Shown here: piece after piece, positions 1-10,389 of the stretch
Layout of the letters: each line of letters starts with the position of its first letter
Position numbering within the stretch: position 1 is the stretch's first letter
From: an uncultured Micrococcales bacterium
Lineage (GTDB): Bacteria > Actinomycetota > Actinomycetes > Actinomycetales > Microbacteriaceae
Direction of reading: 5' to 3'
DNA: 39,051 nt
NCBI GenBank assembly: GCA_903834635.1
Contig: CAILJO010000112.1
Span: 1-39,051, forward strand
Notes under the pieces: model-generated
The model's database searches: none
Told to the model about the DNA's origin: nothing
What the model saw: only the letters and a program-made list of their open reading frames with translations
Translations under genes and position numbers: made by a program

Positions 1-739
1 GAGCTCGTGTCTTAAAAGAACCACGGCCATTCTCATATGCATCAACAATTCCGTCTAGTCCCATGATGATGCCGCCAGTTGGCAAATCTGGGCCTGGAAC
101 AAACTTCATCAGGGCCTTGGTGTCAGCCGTCGGATTCTCAAGTAGGTGACGTGCTGCGTTGATAACTTCGCGCATGTTGTGCGGCGGCATATTCGTCGCC
201 ATACCTACAGCGATGCCAGAGGACCCATTTACGAGCAGGTTCGGAAAAGCAGCCGGCAAAACTTCGGGCTCGCTCAACTGAGCATCGTAGTTAGGTTTGA
301 AATCAACGACATCCTCATCGAGGCCCTCGTTCATCAGCAGAGCTGCAGAGGCGAGTCTGGCCTCGGTATAGCGAGCTGCTGCCGGCCCATCGTCCAGCGA
401 ACCAAAGTTGCCGTGGCCGTCGATCAGTGGCACACGAAGTGTGAAAGGCTGGGCCATGCGAACCATGGCGTCATAAATCGCGCCGTCGCCGTGGGGGTGA
501 AGCTTTCCCATAACCTCGCCCGAAACTCGAGCCGATTTGACGTGCCCGCGGTCAGGGCGAAGCCCCATTTCTCCCATTTGGTAAACAATCCTGCGATGCA
601 CCGGCTTAAGACCGTCGCGAGCATCTGGCAGTGCACGAGCATAAATAACCGAGTACGAATACTCCAAGAAAGAATCCTGCATCTCGTTGGTTAAATCGAT
701 GTCAACGATGCGTTCTTCTGGGTGCGTCTCTTGGGTCAT
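1..739 (-). CDS. DNA gyrase/topoisomerase IV subunit A (ParC/GyrA-like), N-terminal part, runs off left edge
   Basis: Reverse-strand translation from ATG at 739: [59 protein letters not shown]...[19 protein letters not shown]...AARYTEARL, with the GyrA/ParC breakage-reunion motifs. Open at the edge, so absent from the ORF track. Confidence 0.93.
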   Translation of the reverse strand, partial: MTQETHPEERIVDIDLTNEMQDSFLEYSYSVIYARALPDARDGLKPVHRRIVYQMGEMGLRPDRGHVKSARVSGEVMGKLHPHGDGAIYDAMVRMAQPFTLRVPLIDGHGNFGSLDDGPAAARYTEARLASAALLMNEGLDEDVVDFKPNYDAQLSEPEVLPAAFPNLLVNGSSGIAVGMATNMPPHNMREVINAARHLLENPTADTKALMKFVPGPDLPTGGIIMGLDGIVDAYENGRGSFKTRA

Positions 740-774
740 GTTTCTTTCGGCTTTGCTGTGGCAAACTATCATGG

Positions 775-1908
775 ATGACGACTTCCAAGATACCTGTTGC
801 CCCGAAGGATATCGGGAAGTTGAGCGATGTGTTTGTATCTGCGCTCGCATCTATCAAGGCCCCCAAAGATACATACCTAAATCGCTTAGGTTTCGCACCA
901 TCCACATCTGCTGTCGTTGTGCTGGTTGATGGTCTCGGAATAGCTAACCTTGAATCTAGAATCGGTCATGCCCCCAAGTTGGGTGGGCTTCTTAGGTCGC
1001 AGCCAAAATCTGTCATCAGGTGCGAATTTCCAAGCACAACGGTGGTTAGTCTGGCTGGATTTGCGACCGGCAAACGTTCCGGGGAGCATGGACTCATCGG
1101 CTATAACGTCCGTGCTCTTGGCGGTGACCGCCTAGAAAACTTGCTCAGTGGGTGGGGGATTGGGAATTCCGAAACTCCAGCCGAATGGAAGTCTGTCCTC
1201 ACGCTGTCTGAAATGGGATATGGGGCTGAGGTTGAGTTTCATGTGGTGGCTCACTCGAGCTATCGAGAATCGGGCTTTACTGCCCTCACCATGCCGGCAG
1301 CTTCGTTTCACGGCGTAGACGATCTAGAAGACCGAGTGCTAAAGGCACAACAACTGGGTGAGAGCGCCGGCAATTTGGTTTACCTTTATGTTCCAGAGCT
1401 TGACCAGTTGGGTCACATGTATGGCTCTGAATCGGCCGTCTGGAGTCAAGCACTAGAGCAACTAGATAGTGCCCTCGGCCCTCTACTCCAGTCCAAGAAA
1501 GCAGCGGTGTGGGTCACTGCAGACCATGGCATGGTTGATGTCCCAATTGAGAACCAAGTTCACCTAGATACTTTTTCGTCTCTGCAAGGCGATGACGTTT
1601 TGTGTGGTGGCGACACGCGCTCCGCTTTCGTTTATTGCGAACGCGACATCAAAGCCGAGTTGTCTGAAGAAATTGGATCAAGAGGTTTCGTAGTCACTTG
1701 GCATGAGCTAGCTGACGCTGGCTATGTGACCGAGCCAATCGAGAAAGACCGCAGAGTGCCAAATTTGGTGATACTGGCCAGAGGTTCGACAACCCTTTAT
1801 GACCGCAGAACATGCAAGCCTAGATCTTTGAAAATGCTGGGCCATCATGGTTCGATTAGCGATGCCGAGATGCGCGTGCCACTGTTGCGAGCCGGCAGTC
1901 TCGTTTAA
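775..1908 (+). CDS. Alkaline phosphatase superfamily / nucleotide pyrophosphatase-phosphodiesterase family protein
   Basis: 377-aa ORF with [52 protein letters not shown] and [12 protein letters not shown] motifs. Confidence 0.88.
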   Translation: MTTSKIPVAPKDIGKLSDVFVSALASIKAPKDTYLNRLGFAPSTSAVVVLVDGLGIANLESRIGHAPKLGGLLRSQPKSVIRCEFPSTTVVSLAGFATGKRSGEHGLIGYNVRALGGDRLENLLSGWGIGNSETPAEWKSVLTLSEMGYGAEVEFHVVAHSSYRESGFTALTMPAASFHGVDDLEDRVLKAQQLGESAGNLVYLYVPELDQLGHMYGSESAVWSQALEQLDSALGPLLQSKKAAVWVTADHGMVDVPIENQVHLDTFSSLQGDDVLCGGDTRSAFVYCERDIKAELSEEIGSRGFVVTWHELADAGYVTEPIEKDRRVPNLVILARGSTTLYDRRTCKPRSLKMLGHHGSISDAEMRVPLLRAGSLV

Positions 1909-2981
1909 AGCTCTTCGTCTGTCTTCGTGCCAAACACGATCTGATCCCACGATGGCATCGCCGCACGCCCCTTTTTGGGCGCAGCGGGCGCATCCTCGAC
2001 AAAGTCCTGCGAGTCCGATTCTCCTTGATCAGGAGCATCCATCTGGTGTTCAGTGGCGGACTCTTCTTCGGTTTCTAGGTCTGGCACTACCTGAAGTGGT
2101 CCGGTCGCCGGTTCCAATTCACTGTCGTCAAAGTCTTCATCAAATTGCGGTACAGGAATTTCCAGACTTTCGGGCGCCTCATCGGTGAAAGTTTCACGTC
2201 GCTTGCGAAGCTCATCAAGCAGGTCACTGGTAGAAGAGTCGTCATTAGGAGTAATAACCTGAGCGACCTCCTCGTCAGGCCTGCGGAATGCCGCTGGTGC
2301 GCTTACGTTTGAGTCTTTCGCGAATGCCTCTGATTGGAGTGAATCAACCATTGCCGCCTGCACTGCTACTGGGGCGATCTCAGTCTTTGCAACAGGGCGA
2401 AGTTTCGCCAGCGGTGCGTCCAACGTAGATGCATGATTCGAAAGTGCTATCGCAGATTCATTTTCGGGAGACAGGTGGAATTTTCTGGGCTCAAAGGCCC
2501 ACACTGCAAGGCCCGGGTGCCCTTTGATTGAGTACGTTGCAGTCAGGTGCCAAATTCCACCATCAGCACGCTTGCTCGACCAGGTGAGGATCGTAGCCCC
2601 GTTAGCCTCGAGGCGGCTTGCGATTAGGCTGCCAAACTCCTCTTGAATATCGTCATTAAATCGATCGCCTGCAATTGTTATGCGAATAGCCAGAGCGCTT
2701 TGAACAATATGCGCAAGTTCATCTAGAACAGGTTGGGCGAATTTTTCAACGAATTCCAGGTCGGAACCGGTTGAGGCCGCGAGTTCTTCAATTGTTTCTC
2801 CCGAGCGCACGCGGTCTTGAATTTCGCGAGGTGTGATTGTGAGCTCTGATGGTTTTGACGATGATGCGTGCCTCAACGCCTGACGTAGTGCTTCGTCGGC
2901 TAGAACCCGATACTTCTCACCTTCAAGGCTTTCAAAGACAACGGTTCCGTCTTCGTAACCAACCAGCCGAAGATCTCGCAT
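1905..2981 (-). CDS. sepH: Septation protein SepH (DUF3071)
   Basis: MRDLRLVGYEDGTVVFESLEGEKYRVLADEALRQALR...PREIQDRVRSGETIEELAASTG is the typical N-terminal domain, followed by a long acidic/low-complexity C-terminus. GAAAGG Shine-Dalgarno upstream of the internal Met. Confidence 0.88.
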   Translation of the reverse strand: MRDLRLVGYEDGTVVFESLEGEKYRVLADEALRQALRHASSSKPSELTITPREIQDRVRSGETIEELAASTGSDLEFVEKFAQPVLDELAHIVQSALAIRITIAGDRFNDDIQEEFGSLIASRLEANGATILTWSSKRADGGIWHLTATYSIKGHPGLAVWAFEPRKFHLSPENESAIALSNHASTLDAPLAKLRPVAKTEIAPVAVQAAMVDSLQSEAFAKDSNVSAPAAFRRPDEEVAQVITPNDDSSTSDLLDELRKRRETFTDEAPESLEIPVPQFDEDFDDSELEPATGPLQVVPDLETEEESATEHQMDAPDQGESDSQDFVEDAPAAPKKGRAAMPSWDQIVFGTKTDEEL

Positions 2982-3179
2982 GATTTGACCTTTCAATCTT
3001 TAGGTCAGTTTGCCATTTGGGTGCGCTTTTGCCTCGGAGGCGGTTCGGTGTGCCGATTTCGGAACATTATCGTCTTTCAAACTGTTTGGCATGACTGAGC
3101 GTGTTTGTGTTTGATTTTCAGAGTGAAATGGGTCAAACTATGCGCGATTTATGTTGGTTCAACTAAGAGAGGCTGGCTA

Positions 3180-3467
3180 ATGGCCACCGATTACGACGCA
3201 CCTAGAAAGAACGATGACGACACCGAGTCCATCGAAGCCATCAAGGAGCGCATCCCCGAGAAGATCGCTAGTTCTCCGGACATCGATGAAGCAGATCACG
3301 GCGACGGGTTTCCTCACCTCGAGATAGTTCAGGAAGACCTTGACGTCGTCGTCATTCCCGCTATGGATGATGAGTTCACATGCTCAGAGTGCTTCATTGT
3401 GAAACACCACAGCTTGCTGAGCCGAAAGAAGAAGACAGGCCCCGTTTGCAGTGAGTGCGACAGTTAG
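3180..3467 (+). CDS. DUF4193 family protein
   Basis: MATDYDAPRKNDDDTESIEAIKERI... with C-terminal CSECF...CSEC cysteines; GAGAGG SD before the internal ATG at 3180. Confidence 0.85.
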   Translation: MATDYDAPRKNDDDTESIEAIKERIPEKIASSPDIDEADHGDGFPHLEIVQEDLDVVVIPAMDDEFTCSECFIVKHHSLLSRKKKTGPVCSECDS

Positions 3468-3492
3468 GGTCACCAGAACTTGTTCTGAAGAT

Positions 3493-3528
3493 AAGGAAGT
3501 CACCATTTGGTGGCTTCTTTATTTTTTT
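3493..3528. terminator. Rho-independent terminator, possibly bidirectional, between convergent DUF4193 and DUF3093 genes
   Basis: AAGGAAGTCACC-ATTT-GGTGGCTTCTTT hairpin followed by ATTTTTTT; it overlaps the last codons of the DUF3093 CDS. Confidence 0.75.
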
Positions 3529-3992
3529 AGCAGCTCCATGATTTCGCGAGGCTTTCGAGTCGAAAAGAGCCAATACGGGGTCGGGTCTCGATCATCTTTG
3601 ATAAACACCTTGAGCATGTATTTTGCGCTGGGCTGAAAGGAGGTAAAAGCTCGCGCGTGTAGTTTCGGTCCGCGTTCGTAGCGCGACTCCTTGAAACTAA
3701 TGAGTTGCACCTGTCCCAGGTGCGACATGTCAACTTTCGCTTTTCCGACGAAGAGCGTTCTCTTGCCGTCTGCATCAAGAATAGAAATGCGAGGCGATCC
3801 GGCCAGGACGGCTACCAGAGTCACCACGAAGCCAATCGCACCAAAGAACACTGCCGCAATAACATCGGTGAGGGGCGTAAGAATCAGAGTAATGATGGGA
3901 AACACGGCTAATACAGGCAACGTGGCTAAGACTGAAGGCAGCACTGCCTCTTGATAAACCAAATTAGGGGTCTGCTTCGAGGTTTGTTCCAT
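3519..3992 (-). CDS. DUF3093-family membrane protein
   Basis: 157 aa, two N-terminal TM segments, PRISILDADGKRTLFVGKAKVDMSHLG...RKPREIMELLKK. Confidence 0.75.
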   Translation of the reverse strand: MEQTSKQTPNLVYQEAVLPSVLATLPVLAVFPIITLILTPLTDVIAAVFFGAIGFVVTLVAVLAGSPRISILDADGKRTLFVGKAKVDMSHLGQVQLISFKESRYERGPKLHARAFTSFQPSAKYMLKVFIKDDRDPTPYWLFSTRKPREIMELLKK

Positions 3993-3998
3993 GAGATT

Positions 3999-4008
3999 AG
4001 ATTACGCT
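3999..4008. promoter_or_regulatory. Overlapping divergent leaderless -10 elements for dut (+, TACGCT 4003-4008) and the DUF3093 gene (-, TAATCT 4004-3999)
   Basis: Each TAnnnT hexamer lies exactly 6 nt upstream of its ATG (4015 on +, 3992 on -). Confidence 0.55.
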
Positions 4009-4014
4009 CTACAC

Positions 4015-4452
4015 ATGACAAACCCTGTGCCTGTCCTTCTCGTTTGCGATGATGAGTTCGTGCCGGTCTACGCAAAGGCCGGCGACGCCGGAGCAGACTT
4101 ACGTTCTGTCGAAGTTTCGCTAATCAAATCTGGTCAACGGGCTTTGGTGCGAACCGGGGTTCGCATTGCTCTCCCCGATGGCTATGTTGGTCTCGTTCAC
4201 CCTAGGTCTGGCTTGGCACTCAAACACGGGATCACCGTTCTGAATAGCCCGGGTACAATCGACGCTGGTTACCGAGGAGAGATCATGGTGACTCTCTTCA
4301 ACTCCAGCAGTGAAGACTTCGAAATCAATGTCGGCGACCGTATTGCCCAGTTGCTAATTCAAGAAGTTTCACGAGCTAACTTCATCCGGGTAGAGACTCT
4401 GCCAGACAGCGACCGCTCGGACACAGGTTTTGGGTCGACGGGAACGAAATAA
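4015..4452 (+). CDS. dut: dUTP diphosphatase (dUTPase)
   Basis: KAGDAGADLRS, PRSGLALKHGITVLNSPGTIDAGYRGE, GDRIAQLLIQ and SDTGFGSTG motifs. Confidence 0.96.
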   Translation: MTNPVPVLLVCDDEFVPVYAKAGDAGADLRSVEVSLIKSGQRALVRTGVRIALPDGYVGLVHPRSGLALKHGITVLNSPGTIDAGYRGEIMVTLFNSSSEDFEINVGDRIAQLLIQEVSRANFIRVETLPDSDRSDTGFGSTGTK

Positions 4453-5021
4453 TGAATGATTACAATCGAGAACAACTTGGTCCTTTCGATGTCTCCGAAC
4501 TAGGGCTGTTAGAGAACTACATCGACTTTGGGGCAGTTCTCATCCCCGCAGACAACTCTGAGCTGTCACTTCGCATTGAAGTTGAAGAAAGCACAGGTCG
4601 CCTGGTCGCTGTAACTTTAGAACTTTTTGAATCGACTCTTCAGGTGACGGCTTTTTCAGCGCCAAAGAACGATGGCGTTTGGGCCGAAGTTCGAGACCAG
4701 CTTGCGCAAACCATCACCTCTCAGGGGGGCGAAGCGAGACTTGTTCCAAGTGGTTTTGATGAAGCACTTTTGGCCAAGTTGCCAAATTCAGAGTTTCCGA
4801 ATGAGTTTCGTGACGTGAAGTTCATCGGGGTCGACGGACCTCGTTGGTTTTTGCGCGGATTGATTGAGGGCCAAGCCCTTCATGATGTGGCTGTCGAATC
4901 AGCTATCGATGGGCTCTTTAGGTCAATCGTGGTCAACCGTGGTGAAACCGCAATGCCGCCTAGAGAAATGCTAGACCTCACTATGCCGCCCGGAAACATA
5001 GCCCCGCCAAGAGGATTTTGA
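4452..5021 (+). CDS. DUF3710 family protein
   Basis: GPFDVSELGLLENYIDFGAVLIPA...LRGLIEGQAL... placed between dut and DUF3159, as in other actinobacteria. Confidence 0.85.
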   Translation: MNDYNREQLGPFDVSELGLLENYIDFGAVLIPADNSELSLRIEVEESTGRLVAVTLELFESTLQVTAFSAPKNDGVWAEVRDQLAQTITSQGGEARLVPSGFDEALLAKLPNSEFPNEFRDVKFIGVDGPRWFLRGLIEGQALHDVAVESAIDGLFRSIVVNRGETAMPPREMLDLTMPPGNIAPPRGF

Positions 5022-5695
5022 TGGCTCAACAGGAATTTGCCGCTCGTTGGCTAGGTCTTGAAAGAGACTCTTCTGGAGAATTCGTCTTAACTGTTCGTTC
5101 GCTTATAAAGAGTATTGGTGGCAAATGGGGCCTAATCGAAAGCGCGATCCCTCCGATGTCGTTTTCAATTAGTTACGGGGCATTCAAGTCGGTCTATCTG
5201 TCTGCAGCGATTGCAGTAGGTCTAACCGTCCTGGTTATCGTGGGTCAAGTCATTCGCAAGCGCCCCATCATGAATGCAATAGCTTCGTTGTTGGGCATTG
5301 GTTTGGCGGCATACTTAGCCCTTTCGGGTGGCAAATCAGGGGCAACTGCGAGGGATTTCTTCTTGAAGGACTTTGCTGTAAACGGCGTTTGGGTGGCGGG
5401 TCTGTTGATTAGCATTCTGGTCGGCCGTCCGGGTTTCGGATACCTACTTCACGCTCTGGGTGACCTCGAAGATGACTGGCGGCGGTCGAAGAAAATCATT
5501 TTGCGGATGTCTCTCATGACGGCCTTTTGGGCAACCCTTTTCGCTACGCGCTTGTTTGTTGAGCTTCCGCTCTATCTCACAAATAATGTTGTCGCGTTGG
5601 GCTACGTCAAGACCCTTTTTGGTCTGCCATTCTTTGGCCTGTGGATTCTTCTGTCTTGGCTTCTGTTGCGCAGGTCTGCAATACGCAAGCCGTAG
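5021..5695 (+). CDS. DUF3159 family membrane protein
   Basis: Multi-TM ORF (GKWGLIESAIPPMSFSI..., ILVGRPGFGYLL...DDWR); ATGA overlap with the preceding DUF3710 gene. Confidence 0.83.
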   Translation: MAQQEFAARWLGLERDSSGEFVLTVRSLIKSIGGKWGLIESAIPPMSFSISYGAFKSVYLSAAIAVGLTVLVIVGQVIRKRPIMNAIASLLGIGLAAYLALSGGKSGATARDFFLKDFAVNGVWVAGLLISILVGRPGFGYLLHALGDLEDDWRRSKKIILRMSLMTAFWATLFATRLFVELPLYLTNNVVALGYVKTLFGLPFFGLWILLSWLLLRRSAIRKP

Positions 5696-5735
5696 TGGTA
5701 TTTTGTTCTAGACATAAAGATTCAAAGGAGCAATT

Positions 5736-8420
5736 TTGTCCAAGGTGAACAGCTTCGGCGCTGCCGACATCCTCGATGTTAATGGCAAGCAATACCGCTA
5801 TTTTCGGCTTGACAAGATTGATGCCCACCGACTTCCGTTCAGCCTGAAAATTCTCCTAGAGAACCTGCTGCGAACCGAAGATGGCGCAAACATCACCTCG
5901 GAACACATCAAGGCTCTCGCAAGCTGGAATCCAAATAGCGAGCCTGACACAGAGATTCAGTTCACCCCGGCTCGAGTCATCATGCAAGATTTCACGGGTG
6001 TTCCGTGCATCGTCGACTTGGCGACTATGCGTGAGGCGGTTTCTGCTCTCGGCGGCGACCCCAAAAAGATCAATCCGCTTGCTCCAGCCGAAATGGTGAT
6101 TGACCACTCTGTCGTCATTGACGTTGCTGGTCGCGAAGATGCCTTCGAGCGCAATGTTGAGCTCGAGTATGAGCGCAATGGTGAGCGTTACCAATTCCTT
6201 CGCTGGGGCCAAACTGCTTTTGACGACTTCAAGGTAGTCCCGCCTGGCACAGGTATCGTGCACCAGGTGAACATCGAATATTTAGCGCGAACCGTTATGA
6301 CTCGCACAGTGAATGGCGAACTTCAGGCATACCCCGACTCATGTGTCGGAACTGACTCTCACACCACCATGATCAACGGGCTTGGAATTCTAGGATGGGG
6401 TGTCGGTGGAATCGAAGCCGAGGCTGCCATGCTCGGCCAGCCGGTTTCTATGCTTATTCCTAAAGTCGTGGGCTTCAAGCTCACAGGCAAAATCCCTACC
6501 GGTGCGACCGCAACCGATGTTGTCCTAACCATTACCGAAATGCTTCGCAAGCATGGCGTTGTTGGCAAGTTCGTAGAGTTCTACGGCGCCGGTGTTTCGT
6601 CCGTTCCGCTTGCGAACCGAGCCACAATAGGCAACATGAGCCCCGAGTTTGGCTCAACCGTGGCTATTTTCCCCATTGACGAAGTAACAATCGACTATCT
6701 TCGAGCTACTGGCAGGAGTGAAGAAGAGATTGATTTGGTCTCTGCTTATGCCAAAGCGCAGGGACTGTGGCACGACGCGAGTGTTGAGCCTATTTTCAGC
6801 GAGTACCTAGAGCTTGATTTGTCTACCGTGGTTCCTTCGATTGCAGGACCAAAACGTCCTCAAGACCGCATCGAGTTGAGCGAGGCAAAGTCCAAGTTTG
6901 CTGAGGTGTTACCTGCCTACAGCGCCGTGGCGTCGAAGCCGACCTCAGTCGAGGGTGCTGACTACACAATCGACAACGGGCACGTAACGATTGCATCCAT
7001 CACTTCTTGCACCAACACAAGCAATCCTTCTGTAATGCTTGCAGCTGGCCTGTTGGCCAAAAAAGCTGTGGCAAAGGGACTGAAGGCTAAGCCGTGGGTT
7101 AAGACTTCACTTGCTCCAGGGTCGAAGGTAGTCACGTCTTACTATGAAAAAGCTGGACTAACAGACGACCTGAACGCTCTGGGATTCAACCTTGTTGGTT
7201 ACGGTTGCACTACTTGCATCGGAAACTCTGGCCCCCTTGACGATCAAATTTCGGCGGCGATTAACTCAAACGACTTAGCAGTAACTGCAGTTCTTTCGGG
7301 CAACCGCAACTTCGAGGGGCGAATCAACCCAGACGTTAAAATGAATTACCTCGCTTCACCACCTCTCGTGATTGCCTATTCACTAGCTGGAACGATGAAC
7401 TTTGATTTTGAGAACCAAGCCTTGGGGCAAGATCAAAACGGTGCTGATGTATACCTCCGCGACATTTGGCCCACTCCCGACGAAGTCCAAAACACAATCG
7501 ACACGTCGATCAACAGCTCTATGTTCGAAACTCAATATGCAGGCGTGTTTGATGGCGATTCTCGCTGGCAGTCACTTCCGACTCCGGTCGGCGACATCTT
7601 TGAGTGGGATGCCAAGAGCACATACGTTCGCAAACCGCCGTACTTCGACGGAATGACGATGGAAACCACCCCGGTTCGTGACATAGCTGGCGCAAGGGTT
7701 CTTGCCCTGCTTGGCGATTCGGTAACCACCGACCACATTAGTCCTGCAGGTTCTATCAAGGCCGATTCACCTGCCGGAAAGTACCTCGTGGAGCACGGTG
7801 TATCTCGAGCCGATTTCAACTCTTATGGTTCGCGTCGAGGAAATCACGAGGTGATGATTCGTGGAACTTTCGCGAACATCCGTCTAAGGAACATGCTCCT
7901 GAACGATGTTGAAGGAAGTTACACGCGTGACTTTACCCAAGATGGTGGCCCGCAAGCCTTTATCTATGACGCATCACAGAACTACCAAAAGCAGGAGACG
8001 CCTCTCGTGATTCTTGCTGGAAAAGAATACGGATCTGGCTCTTCTCGTGACTGGGCTGCTAAGGGAACAAGCTTGCTCGGGGTGAAGGCAGTTATAACCG
8101 AATCCTTCGAACGTATTCACCGAAGCAACCTGATTGGCATGGGTGTTCTCCCTCTCCAATTCCCTGTCGGACAATCGGCAACAAGTCTGGGATTGGACGG
8201 CACCGAGGTGTTCGACATTCACGGTGTTGAATCTCTGAATACCGGAACCACTCCAAAAACTGTGAGAGTAGTCGCTTCTCCAAGCTCTAACTCTGTTGCA
8301 GGCAAACCTGTTGTTGAGTTTGATGCCGTTGTACGCATCGACACTCCAGGCGAGGCCGATTACTATCGCAACGGTGGAATCCTCCAATACGTTTTGCGCA
8401 GCCTAGTTGGACAGGAATAG
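5736..8420 (+). CDS. acnA: Aconitate hydratase AcnA
   Basis: 894 aa; [11 protein letters not shown] and [14 protein letters not shown] cluster cysteines, [19 protein letters not shown] start with AAAGGAG SD. Confidence 0.96.
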   Translation: MSKVNSFGAADILDVNGKQYRYFRLDKIDAHRLPFSLKILLENLLRTEDGANITSEHIKALASWNPNSEPDTEIQFTPARVIMQDFTGVPCIVDLATMREAVSALGGDPKKINPLAPAEMVIDHSVVIDVAGREDAFERNVELEYERNGERYQFLRWGQTAFDDFKVVPPGTGIVHQVNIEYLARTVMTRTVNGELQAYPDSCVGTDSHTTMINGLGILGWGVGGIEAEAAMLGQPVSMLIPKVVGFKLTGKIPTGATATDVVLTITEMLRKHGVVGKFVEFYGAGVSSVPLANRATIGNMSPEFGSTVAIFPIDEVTIDYLRATGRSEEEIDLVSAYAKAQGLWHDASVEPIFSEYLELDLSTVVPSIAGPKRPQDRIELSEAKSKFAEVLPAYSAVASKPTSVEGADYTIDNGHVTIASITSCTNTSNPSVMLAAGLLAKKAVAKGLKAKPWVKTSLAPGSKVVTSYYEKAGLTDDLNALGFNLVGYGCTTCIGNSGPLDDQISAAINSNDLAVTAVLSGNRNFEGRINPDVKMNYLASPPLVIAYSLAGTMNFDFENQALGQDQNGADVYLRDIWPTPDEVQNTIDTSINSSMFETQYAGVFDGDSRWQSLPTPVGDIFEWDAKSTYVRKPPYFDGMTMETTPVRDIAGARVLALLGDSVTTDHISPAGSIKADSPAGKYLVEHGVSRADFNSYGSRRGNHEVMIRGTFANIRLRNMLLNDVEGSYTRDFTQDGGPQAFIYDASQNYQKQETPLVILAGKEYGSGSSRDWAAKGTSLLGVKAVITESFERIHRSNLIGMGVLPLQFPVGQSATSLGLDGTEVFDIHGVESLNTGTTPKTVRVVASPSSNSVAGKPVVEFDAVVRIDTPGEADYYRNGGILQYVLRSLVGQE

Positions 8421-8448
8421 CCGACCGACGCAACTGGTTGCCTTACGT

Positions 8449-10389
8449 ATGACTTTTCTAGAAAGCATTAAGGGTCCTCGCGACCTTGATTCGCTGAACC
8501 TTGAAGAGACAAAGCAGCTTTGCGCTGAGATACGTGAACACCTGGTCAACTCGGTAGCCAAGACGGGCGGCCACCTAGGGCCAAATCTTGGAGTGGTTGA
8601 GACCACCGTCGCAATCCACCGAGTCTTCGATTCGCCGAAAGACCCGATCATTTTTGACACTGGCCACCAGTCCTACGTTCATAAGTTGCTGACTGGTCGC
8701 CAGGATTTTTCAAGACTTCGCCAGAAAGATGGGATTGCAGGCTACCCACAGCGCAGCGAAAGTGTCCACGATGTTGTCGAATCGTCACACGCCTCTTCGT
8801 CATTGTCTTGGGCTGACGGAATCGCGCAGGCCTTTAAAGCTACTGGGCAAGATGATCGGTATGTCATTGCAATGGTGGGAGATGGAGCTCTCACTGGCGG
8901 CATGACTTGGGAAGCACTTAACAACATCACCGACGATAATGCCCGCAAACTCGTGATCGTTGTCAATGACAATGGGCGTTCGTACGCACCCACGATTGGT
9001 GGGCTTGCGCGTTATCTAAATGAAATACGCACTGAAAAGGTTTACCGAAAGGCTTATCGCCTCTCTAGAGCGTTATTCAATAAATTTGGGTTGGTAGGCC
9101 GGCTCGCATATTCGACAGCCAGGGGAGCCGGCACAGGTTTGCTAGGTGCAATGGCACCGCGCGGCATGTTCCCGAACCTAGACATCAAGTACATTGGCCC
9201 GATTGATGGACACGATATTCACGCGATGGAAATAGCCCTGAGACAGGCAAAGAAGTATGCCTATCCCGTGATCGTTCATGCCATTACTCAAAAAGGCAAG
9301 GGTTTCGACCCTGCAATGTTGCACGAAGACGATCAGTTTCACGCTGTTGGGCAAATCAATCCGGAGACCGGTGAATCGCTTGAGGAATCAGACGGCAAAG
9401 CTACATTCACCAGCGTCTTCAGCGATGAAATAGTCCGCGTTGCAGACCGCCGAAAAGATGTCGTAGGCATCACGGGTGCGATGTTGATACCGGTCGGTTT
9501 AGACAAGTTCGCCAAAAAATATCCGTCGCGAGTCTTCGACGTTGGAATTGCAGAACAGCACGCTGTCGCATCTGCCGCCGGAATGGCCTTCGGAGGACTT
9601 CACCCAGTAGTTGCAATCTATGCAACTTTCGCCAATCGCGCTTTCGACCAGTTACTTATGGACGTGGCACTTCATAAGGCGGCAGTCACGCTTGTACTAG
9701 ACCGAGCCGGGGTCACCGGCCCTGATGGAGCCAGTCACCACGGTATGTGGGATCTGGCAATCTTGCAGGTCGTGCCGGGTATCCGTATCGCAGCACCTCG
9801 CGATGGCGCGACACTCCGCGAAGAGCTTAATGAAGCGGTGGATTACAGTGGAGGACCAACCGTTGTTAGGTTCCCGAAGGGATCGACCGGCAGCGACATT
9901 GTGGCCATTCGCCGCACCGGTGATGGTGTAGATGTTCTACGCGAATCTGCTGCTAAAGACGTCTTGATTGTTGCCGTTGGTTCAATGGCATCTACCGCAC
10001 TAAAGGTTTCTGAGCTTCTTGAAGCTCAGGGGATTGGTTGCACTGTTGTCGATCCCCGATGGGTGGTTCCTGTGGCCGCATCAGTTCTAGAGCTATCGGC
10101 CCGCCATCGTCTTGTAGTAACTATTGAAGATGGAGTCAAGGTCGGTGGAGTTGGCACTCGCGTGCGCCAGGATCTCAGGACCGCGCAGATTGATACCGCT
10201 GTCACTGAGCTAGGGCTCCCTGATGAGTTTTTGGAGCACGCATCTCGCTCAGAAATTCTTGAAAGAATTGGGCTTACGCCTCAAGCGATAGCAAGAGACA
10301 TTGTTGCTCAGGTAGTTGGCGCGAGAATTCCTCACGCAAAGCCACTTGACGAGATCAGTCTTGAGTCTCGCCAACCAAAGGCAAATTAA
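8449..10389 (+). CDS. dxs: 1-deoxy-D-xylulose-5-phosphate synthase
   Basis: MTFLESIKGPRDLDSLNLEE..., VGDGALTGGMTWEALNN, DVGIAEQHAVASAAGMA. Confidence 0.95.
   Translation: MTFLESIKGPRDLDSLNLEETKQLCAEIREHLVNSVAKTGGHLGPNLGVVETTVAIHRVFDSPKDPIIFDTGHQSYVHKLLTGRQDFSRLRQKDGIAGYPQRSESVHDVVESSHASSSLSWADGIAQAFKATGQDDRYVIAMVGDGALTGGMTWEALNNITDDNARKLVIVVNDNGRSYAPTIGGLARYLNEIRTEKVYRKAYRLSRALFNKFGLVGRLAYSTARGAGTGLLGAMAPRGMFPNLDIKYIGPIDGHDIHAMEIALRQAKKYAYPVIVHAITQKGKGFDPAMLHEDDQFHAVGQINPETGESLEESDGKATFTSVFSDEIVRVADRRKDVVGITGAMLIPVGLDKFAKKYPSRVFDVGIAEQHAVASAAGMAFGGLHPVVAIYATFANRAFDQLLMDVALHKAAVTLVLDRAGVTGPDGASHHGMWDLAILQVVPGIRIAAPRDGATLREELNEAVDYSGGPTVVRFPKGSTGSDIVAIRRTGDGVDVLRESAAKDVLIVAVGSMASTALKVSELLEAQGIGCTVVDPRWVVPVAASVLELSARHRLVVTIEDGVKVGGVGTRVRQDLRTAQIDTAVTELGLPDEFLEHASRSEILERIGLTPQAIARDIVAQVVGARIPHAKPLDEISLESRQPKAN

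Noticed and set aside
146-694. 182-aa plus-strand ORF
   Set aside because: Antisense shadow of the topoisomerase A subunit, which has clear conserved motifs on the minus strand.
3078-3088. 11-nt palindrome CAAACTGTTTG upstream of the DUF4193 gene
   Set aside because: Short enough to occur by chance; no second copy or clear promoter relation.
5856-6263. 135-aa minus-strand ORF within acnA
   Set aside because: Antisense to well-conserved AcnA; no recognisable domain.
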